Positions 58,838 through 64,000 of a stretch of 64,000 nucleotides of DNA are shown here, in pieces. Numbering within the stretch: the first letter of the stretch is position 1; every line of letters begins with the position of its first letter. The stretch comes from Adineta steineri. Lineage: Eukaryota; Rotifera; Eurotatoria; Adinetida; Adinetidae. Position numbers and translations under genes: made by a program. The stretch covers positions 356,218 to 420,217 of the forward strand of contig CAJNOI010000075.1 of the NCBI GenBank assembly GCA_905250115.1, in the 5' to 3' direction. The notes under the pieces are model-generated. The model saw nothing but the letters and a program-made list of their open reading frames with translations. It did not search any database and had not been told where the DNA came from.

Positions 58838-60661
58838 ATGGGTTGCATGTTCAAAACAAATATGTTTATATCAAAATTAGAAGATTTACCAGATGAAATC
58901 TTAATTGAAATTTGTCTCTATTTAAATTCAATAGATGTTCTCAATGGATTCGAACAATTAAACAGTCGTTTCGAACAAACTATAAGACAATTTCGATGTG
59001 ATATTAATTTTCAACATTTAACATTAAATCAATTTCAACAATTTTATCACCGTTTACTACCTTATAATGTTGAATACATTGTTAAACTTACTATCAATAC
59101 ATGGTATTCACCAGGAAAAATCGCTCTCTTTAATGAATATATTCTTCAATATAAATCACTTCATGATCTTTTACCTTGTCTTAAACAAATATGGTTGGTT
59201 AATTTTAGTAATAGAGATATTGATATTATACCAAAAATACTTTCAATTGAAAAAGTTATGATTGATATTGATGCTCAAATATCTTTATCACATTCAACAA
59301 AAATTCTTCTTGATCAATATTTATTTTGTACACCAAATAAAATTAAAGAATTGAGACTCTACGATTCTGAAGAAGGTATGAAATTACAACATAATATAAA
59401 TATAATGACATGTGAATATCTTGAAAAATTAATTATAAGTGTAGCAACATCCGATGATTTAATATTAATATTTCGACGTGCACCTTATCTTATTAAATTA
59501 CATGTTGAAATAAGCGTATTTTCAATGGATGCACCAAAACAATATGCAACAACTGATATAATGCCAAAATATATAAAAGATTTTCATTTATGGGTTAAAG
59601 ATAAACGTTTACTAATTTTCGATGATTTATATAATATATTAATACATATGCCAACAATTGAACATCTTTCATTAGAAATAGAAACAGATGATATACAATA
59701 TAGTCAAGGTCATCGTTGGAAAGAATTATTTTCTAATTTAACAAAATTATCTCGATTAGATTTAGGTCTTAAAATCTGGATTGGATTTAATAAAGTACCT
59801 ATCGATGTAACACCATATTTAAAAACATTTGCTGAGAATGGTTTAGAAGTTTGTTGTTATGCTGATACTCGAGTACTATTTATTGATGCGATCCCGTATG
59901 AATTCGATAGTCCAACAGGTGTTATGACTTCACCATACGCAAGTCAAGCTAAATCAACAAATATAAATCTATTTAAACAACGAGCACGACGAGTTAATAC
60001 ATTATGTTTTGATGGTCGTCATGAATTAACATCCGTTAATGATTGGTTAAATGTTATTAGTCGTTTTCCTAATATTCAAGTACTCGATATTGTTTCTATT
60101 AATATACATGATTCAATAGATAATATAAAACAATTACGATTACCTAATTTAACTATTTTACGTTATATACGTTCAACAAAATGTCAAGTCAATATTCCTT
60201 TTTTAATGTATCTTGCTGCTAATCATATTGTTGCACCTCGTTTACATTCTTTAACCATGATGTATGGTGATCTTATTTATCTATGTAAACATTTACCAAG
60301 AAATATTTCTTTTGAACGATTTACCGAACTTCGTATATATGGTAACGGAGCTGATGGTATTATTCATTGGAAAGATATTGATTTAATATTAAAAATATTT
60401 CCAAATCTTGAACATTTTTGGATTCATGTTCAATCAAGTCGAACACTTAATAAAAATATTGGATTAATCATAGAAAAAGTTTTATATTCATTATCAAATT
60501 TAATTAGTTTACGATTTTCATGTAAAAGAGATTCATTAAAATTATCATTATTAAATGACTATAATGCATGTTTAACATGGATTCAACATATTTGTAAATT
60601 AGATAATCCAGAACAAATCTATCTTACGATTGGAAAAAAAGAAATATCAATTTGGAAATAA
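58838..60661 (+). CDS. F-box protein, second of two paralogues
   Basis: Single-exon ORF of 607 residues, collinear with 53808-55628. F-box at about residues 11-50 (LEDLPDEILIEICLYLNSID). Shared blocks include LTLNQFQ, STHSTK-type strings, LTSVNDWLNVI, RSTKCQVNIPFLMYL, LTMMYGDLIYLCK and the SIWK end. Identity by eye is roughly half, so the duplication is not recent, unlike the LRR-exon copies at 47 kb. The first Met may be either 58838 or the one at 58862 (MFISKLEDLP), which aligns better with the paralogue. Confidence 0.85.
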   Translation: MGCMFKTNMFISKLEDLPDEILIEICLYLNSIDVLNGFEQLNSRFEQTIRQFRCDINFQHLTLNQFQQFYHRLLPYNVEYIVKLTINTWYSPGKIALFNEYILQYKSLHDLLPCLKQIWLVNFSNRDIDIIPKILSIEKVMIDIDAQISLSHSTKILLDQYLFCTPNKIKELRLYDSEEGMKLQHNINIMTCEYLEKLIISVATSDDLILIFRRAPYLIKLHVEISVFSMDAPKQYATTDIMPKYIKDFHLWVKDKRLLIFDDLYNILIHMPTIEHLSLEIETDDIQYSQGHRWKELFSNLTKLSRLDLGLKIWIGFNKVPIDVTPYLKTFAENGLEVCCYADTRVLFIDAIPYEFDSPTGVMTSPYASQAKSTNINLFKQRARRVNTLCFDGRHELTSVNDWLNVISRFPNIQVLDIVSINIHDSIDNIKQLRLPNLTILRYIRSTKCQVNIPFLMYLAANHIVAPRLHSLTMMYGDLIYLCKHLPRNISFERFTELRIYGNGADGIIHWKDIDLILKIFPNLEHFWIHVQSSRTLNKNIGLIIEKVLYSLSNLISLRFSCKRDSLKLSLLNDYNACLTWIQHICKLDNPEQIYLTIGKKEISIWK

Positions 60662-60980
60662 TATTTATTTATTCTTTTTTCGAACTTAAGTTTTTTGTAT
60701 ATATAAATGAATTAACAAATTCTATATTTTTTGTTGTTAAGCGACATCTAGAATAGAAATTTAAATGGTTAGATATTATTCTACACCTATCTAAAACGTG
60801 TCTGTCATTGATCGATTGTGGTTGCTAGCTAACTAATGCCTTTGAATAGTTTATATTGAACGATTAACTGAATTTTACGGTAAAAATTTCATTCTATGGT
60901 TATACATTGTCTTTTTTTCAAGATGTTTCAAATATTAGTCGGTATGCATAATTTTATTTTTGAAGAGATATTTATTAGAT
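60662..60980. other. Short gene-free gap
   Basis: Lies between converging genes; nothing recognised. Confidence 0.5.
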
Positions 60981-62831
60981 CTAAAAAAATGATGATAAAA
61001 AATTCTTAATTATTTCATGATTTGTATATGAAACTGGAGTTATCGATTGTATATTATCAACATTCATTGAAGTATAAGGATCGTATAGAGCATTATTAAA
61101 ATAGAAATTTATCAAAAATCGATTGAGAAAACATGCAATAAGTAATATTTGTAAAGTAAACATAAATGATGGAGACATGTATTGTTTGATAGATCGGTGA
61201 GGTTTAAACTAAATGATAGATTTCAGATTAGAAAAAAATCTCTTGTTTGTCTAACCCTTTTTGATCGAGGATAATGAAAAGAGGTTTGTAGCTCATCATC
61301 GTCACTTGCTTGGTGATTAGTATTGAGATTTTTTGCGAGATTCAGTAATTTAATATGAGATTTAGTTCGATTTTCAATATTAATTATTGGTAATGTCGAA
61401 GAAACTGAATAAGTTGTTTGAATACTTGTATTAGATATTAGTGAATCAGTTGTCATTATTGTTGAAGTTGATTCATTGATTTTATTTGATATTTGTGTAG
61501 ATGAAGTCAACATATTTAATTTTTTCTCATTTAGTTTATTATGAATAATATGTAAGATTTCTTTGATTTTGTTAATAATTTGAGTATATTTTCTTGATTG
61601 ACTATTTTCTTCACTGTTTGTATTTGTAGTCGTAAAAGATAGAGATTTTTGACTTTCAGATTTAGTACGAAAATTACTAAGAGATAAATAATTGTTATTA
61701 GGAAAGCAAGTATTGGTTTCAAGTGGTTTATTGTAAATCTATGGAAAAGATTCCTTGGCTTTTTGTTATTAAAAAATAGTATTTTACTAGATTAGAAAAA
61801 TTCGTATTTGTTGATAGTTGTTGATCAGTTTTCAGAAAAGGTATATTCAATGTTTGTAGTAGATACGGATCTTTATTACAAAATGTTGATTGTAAATGAT
61901 TCCAATTGTTCTGAACCGATGAAGCGGCATTTTGAGAATATTGTTGTTTATTATAAGATGTGATAAACGCAAGTGAATCTGTTGTATCATTCATATTAAG
62001 AAGTGTAGAAAGAGATTGTTCATTTGCTAAGGATGAATAAGTATTTGTATCATTAGATATATTTTCAGAGATTGAACATGGTGTTTTAACGATCGATTCA
62101 ATTTGAGTAAGATCTTGTTTAGAATAAGTAAATGAAGTTATAGTTGTATTTTGAAATAACATACTAATGTATAGAGAAATTATTAAATCGTAGGAAAAAA
62201 GATTAGACTAACATCTTTGTTTGATATTGAAGTTTTAATGGACGAAAATATTGATCAACTTTATAATAATTTTGATTGATAAAATGATTTTTTTCTTCTA
62301 ATCTTTTTAAAATAATATATTCACTTGAGAAATGATATTCTCGATAATTTAAACTAAAATAATTAATACATGTCCTTATTTATCATATTTTTGATTATAC
62401 TTATTAATATTTTCTCTAAGATAAACCATTTGTTGAACTCGATGTAATCTGTCTATGTTCACTGGATTCCTATGCGTCTGCTTTGCGTCTTTTTTATAAT
62501 CATTATCATAACTATGAGTTGGAATATGACATCTCGTAGGATCTACTTGTTTTACTTCAATTAATTGATCAATAAGTATATTGTTATCATTGGAACATGG
62601 TTGGTTTTGAGAATGATTATCATTTGTTGGAGTAATAATTGGATATGATAGTAATTCTTGTGGAAAGAGACGGCATTGTCGTCGATGACCATTATGATAA
62701 TGACGTTGTTCACTTTTAAATCGACGATTATTTATATATTTTTTGTGATCTCGACTTCGACGTCCACATTTTTGACAATGAGGTTTTACTTGTTGAGTAT
62801 CCGGAAAATTCATCCATTCAACTGTGTTCAT
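60981..62831 (-). CDS. Unrecognised low-complexity protein with CxxC motif and C-terminal hydrophobic span
   Basis: Exons 62401-62831, 62213-62353, 61788-62163, 61256-61738 and 60981-61208 join in frame (552 residues). The N-terminus has CQKCGRRSRDH, a possible half zinc site, then His/Asn/Gln-rich sequence. The middle is Ser/Thr/Asn-rich and probably disordered. The last exon brings a basic stretch (KPHRSIKQY) and one hydrophobic span (FMFTLQILLIACFLNRFLI) with about 40 residues after it. The last intron is only 47 bp; if it is not used, the protein ends at 61223 without the span. I recognise no family. Coherent splicing of five exons argues for a real gene. Confidence 0.55.
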
Positions 62832-63015
62832 TTTTGTTGGATTAAAAGAAATATTAATAAATGAAAAATAAGCAGAACCAATCGATACGAATAAGCGCGA
62901 ATTTTATCAAATCCAACATATTTTTGAAAACTAAAAGCGCTAAATTTATACATTTAATATAATCCTAATTTTTTTTAATCTTTAGCAAGTTCAATGACGA
63001 ATCGATTTTAGTTTA

Positions 63016-63383
63016 ATGTGTAATCGTAATACATCGTTAACGGATCCAACAGCGGATTTTGTTTTATCAGGTTATTTATTACAAAAAAAAACAAAAATTA
63101 AACTGGAATATTTTTTCAAATAGATTTATTAACAGCAACTGAAGATTTAATTGATTTTACTATTAATGTTTTCGATACCATACGTCTTCAATCACATTTC
63201 AATGATCGAAATCGACGTGTTAATCTTGCGTCACAATTAAAAGATGCGTTAGATGCACAAAAAACTGAATTTGGTACTATTGAAATTCCTATTAAACCAT
63301 GTACAGTAACAACAACATTAAAATATGATCTTAGTCTTTATCTTGATCGTATTTTACAATCTTGTAAAAGAACAAAAGTATAG
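63016..63383 (+). CDS. Small conserved-looking protein of unknown function
   Basis: Two exons, 63016-63070 and 63124-63383, with a 53-bp GT-AG intron in phase 1, give 104 residues. Mostly helical by composition (DLIDFTINVFDTIRLQSHF, VNLASQLKDALDAQKTEFG) with a Cys-Thr-rich turn near the end. No signal peptide or membrane span. Size and helix pattern would suit a subunit of a larger complex, but I recognise no family. It is divergent from the gene at 62831 with only about 185 bp between them, so a shared promoter is likely. Confidence 0.55.
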
Positions 63384-63438
63384 TAAAAGATAAAAAAAAA
63401 AGATTATTGAAATAAATTATATTGTAAAGGCAAATTTA

Positions 63439-63681
63439 ATGTTATTACGTGTATCACGTACGCGTTCAACAAATACAACTCTTTTACTTGTTGCTTCAAC
63501 CAATGTTCGTGTTGAACAGTTAAATAAAAAAGTTCAATTATTAACACGTCTTGTTAAAGAAAATGGTGGTGAATTTCAAACAAAGAAAAAAAAGAAGAAA
63601 AAAATTTTATCAAATACAAAACTTGATGAAAAAGTAAATTTATTCAATCATAAACAAAAAAATAATTATTTTTACATCTGA
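63439..63681 (+). CDS. Possible small basic protein
   Basis: 80-residue ORF starting MLLRVSRTRSTNTTLLLVAS, followed by a short coiled stretch and a poly-Lys run. The leader could target mitochondria. No homologue recognised; it might be one exon of a gene running into the gap, or not a gene at all. Confidence 0.3.
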   Translation: MLLRVSRTRSTNTTLLLVASTNVRVEQLNKKVQLLTRLVKENGGEFQTKKKKKKKILSNTKLDEKVNLFNHKQKNNYFYI

Positions 63682-63705
63682 AAGACTCAAATAAAACAAA
63701 AAACA

Positions 63706-63805
63706 NNNNNNNNNNNNNNNNNNNNNNNNNNNNNNNNNNNNNNNNNNNNNNNNNNNNNNNNNNNNNNNNNNNNNNNNNNNNNNNNNNNNNNNNNNNNNNN
63801 NNNNN
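63706..63805. other. Assembly gap (100 N)
   Basis: Standard-length N run. The first exon of the ALG8 gene on its right is presumably inside it. Confidence 0.95.
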
Positions 63806-63819
63806 GAATTTTTATTTAG

Positions 63820-64000
63820 TCATTCAACAGATTTTGAAGTACATCGGAATTGGCTTGCTATAACACATAGTTTGCCAATGAATCAATGGTATTTTGAAGT
63901 AATTTTACAAAATAAAAAATAAAGAGTATTGTTGATGCATTCTTTTCTAATTGAATAGAATCGATCGGAATGGACACTTGATTATCCTCCATTATTTGCT
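63820..64000 (+). CDS. ALG8: ALG8-like glucosyltransferase, N-terminal fragment
   Basis: Exons 63820-63898 and 63959-64000 (running off the window) join in phase 0. They encode [19 protein letters not shown], then NQWYFE and [12 protein letters not shown]. These strings match human ALG8 ([35 protein letters not shown]), the ER enzyme adding the second glucose to the lipid-linked N-glycan precursor. The WTLDYPP loop is characteristic; the close relative ALG6 differs in the preceding part. The acidic residues of DFEVHRNW lie in the first luminal loop. Confidence 0.88.

Noticed and set aside
1-64000. Retroelements, LTR pairs, Polinton-like or LINE coding regions
   Set aside because: I saw no reverse transcriptase, integrase, capsid or transposase motif in any frame and no long terminal repeat pair. 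The only element-like structures are the non-coding palindrome and short repeats.

Overview
The window looks like nuclear DNA of a bdelloid rotifer (Adineta/Rotaria type). The evidence is: strong AT richness; GT-AG introns that are mostly 45-70 bp; a histone H2A variant with a long C-terminal tail of the kind bdelloids use in place of canonical H2A; an arginine ADP-ribosyltransferase fused to leucine-rich repeats; Kelch, FG-GAP and PAN-like secreted or membrane proteins with Thr/Ser stalks; and G-rich tracts resembling TGTGGG, the known bdelloid telomere unit. I inferred exons by hand from splice signals and reading phase. No transcripts or searches were available.

Layout. 1-2.5 kb: 5' part of a type II membrane protein with tandem six-cysteine modules (minus strand). 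2.5-7.5 kb: repeats and a tRNA-like gene. 7.5-9.2 kb: ART-LRR gene. 9.2-13 kb: empty AT-rich DNA. 13-17 kb: secreted PAN-like/Thr-stalk/Kelch gene. 18.4-21.6 kb: Hop/STI1 converging on the H2A variant. 22.1-25 kb: tandem pair of class A-like GPCRs. 25.5-27.6 kb: broken LRR paralogue and its flank. 28.1-29.5 kb: remnant of an unidentified gene ending at a telomere-like hairpin. 30.3-32.2 kb: CqsA-like PLP synthase, probably of bacterial origin, beside an antisense gene fragment. 33.2-39.7 kb: one seven-exon gene that joins three two-pass membrane modules to an extracellular FG-GAP propeller. 40-44.8 kb: minisatellites and a 592-bp palindrome. 45.1-49.1 kb: duplicated flank and an LRR gene whose exon-intron unit repeats every 141 bp. 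49.7-52 kb: STARD3-like gene and the 3' end of a TMEM143/DUF3754-like gene around an assembly gap. 53.8-60.7 kb: two F-box paralogues around a secreted propeller-like gene. 61-64 kb: an unrecognised low-complexity gene, two small genes and the start of ALG8.

Housekeeping genes (Hop, H2A, STARD3, ALG8) are interleaved with families known to expand in bdelloids. The two observations I rate highest are the CqsA-like synthase and about eighteen dispersed inverted repeats made of a TGTGGG-like arm followed by a CCCACA-like arm, the geometry of telomere-telomere fusion. Several of these lie exactly where gene or repeat homology stops.
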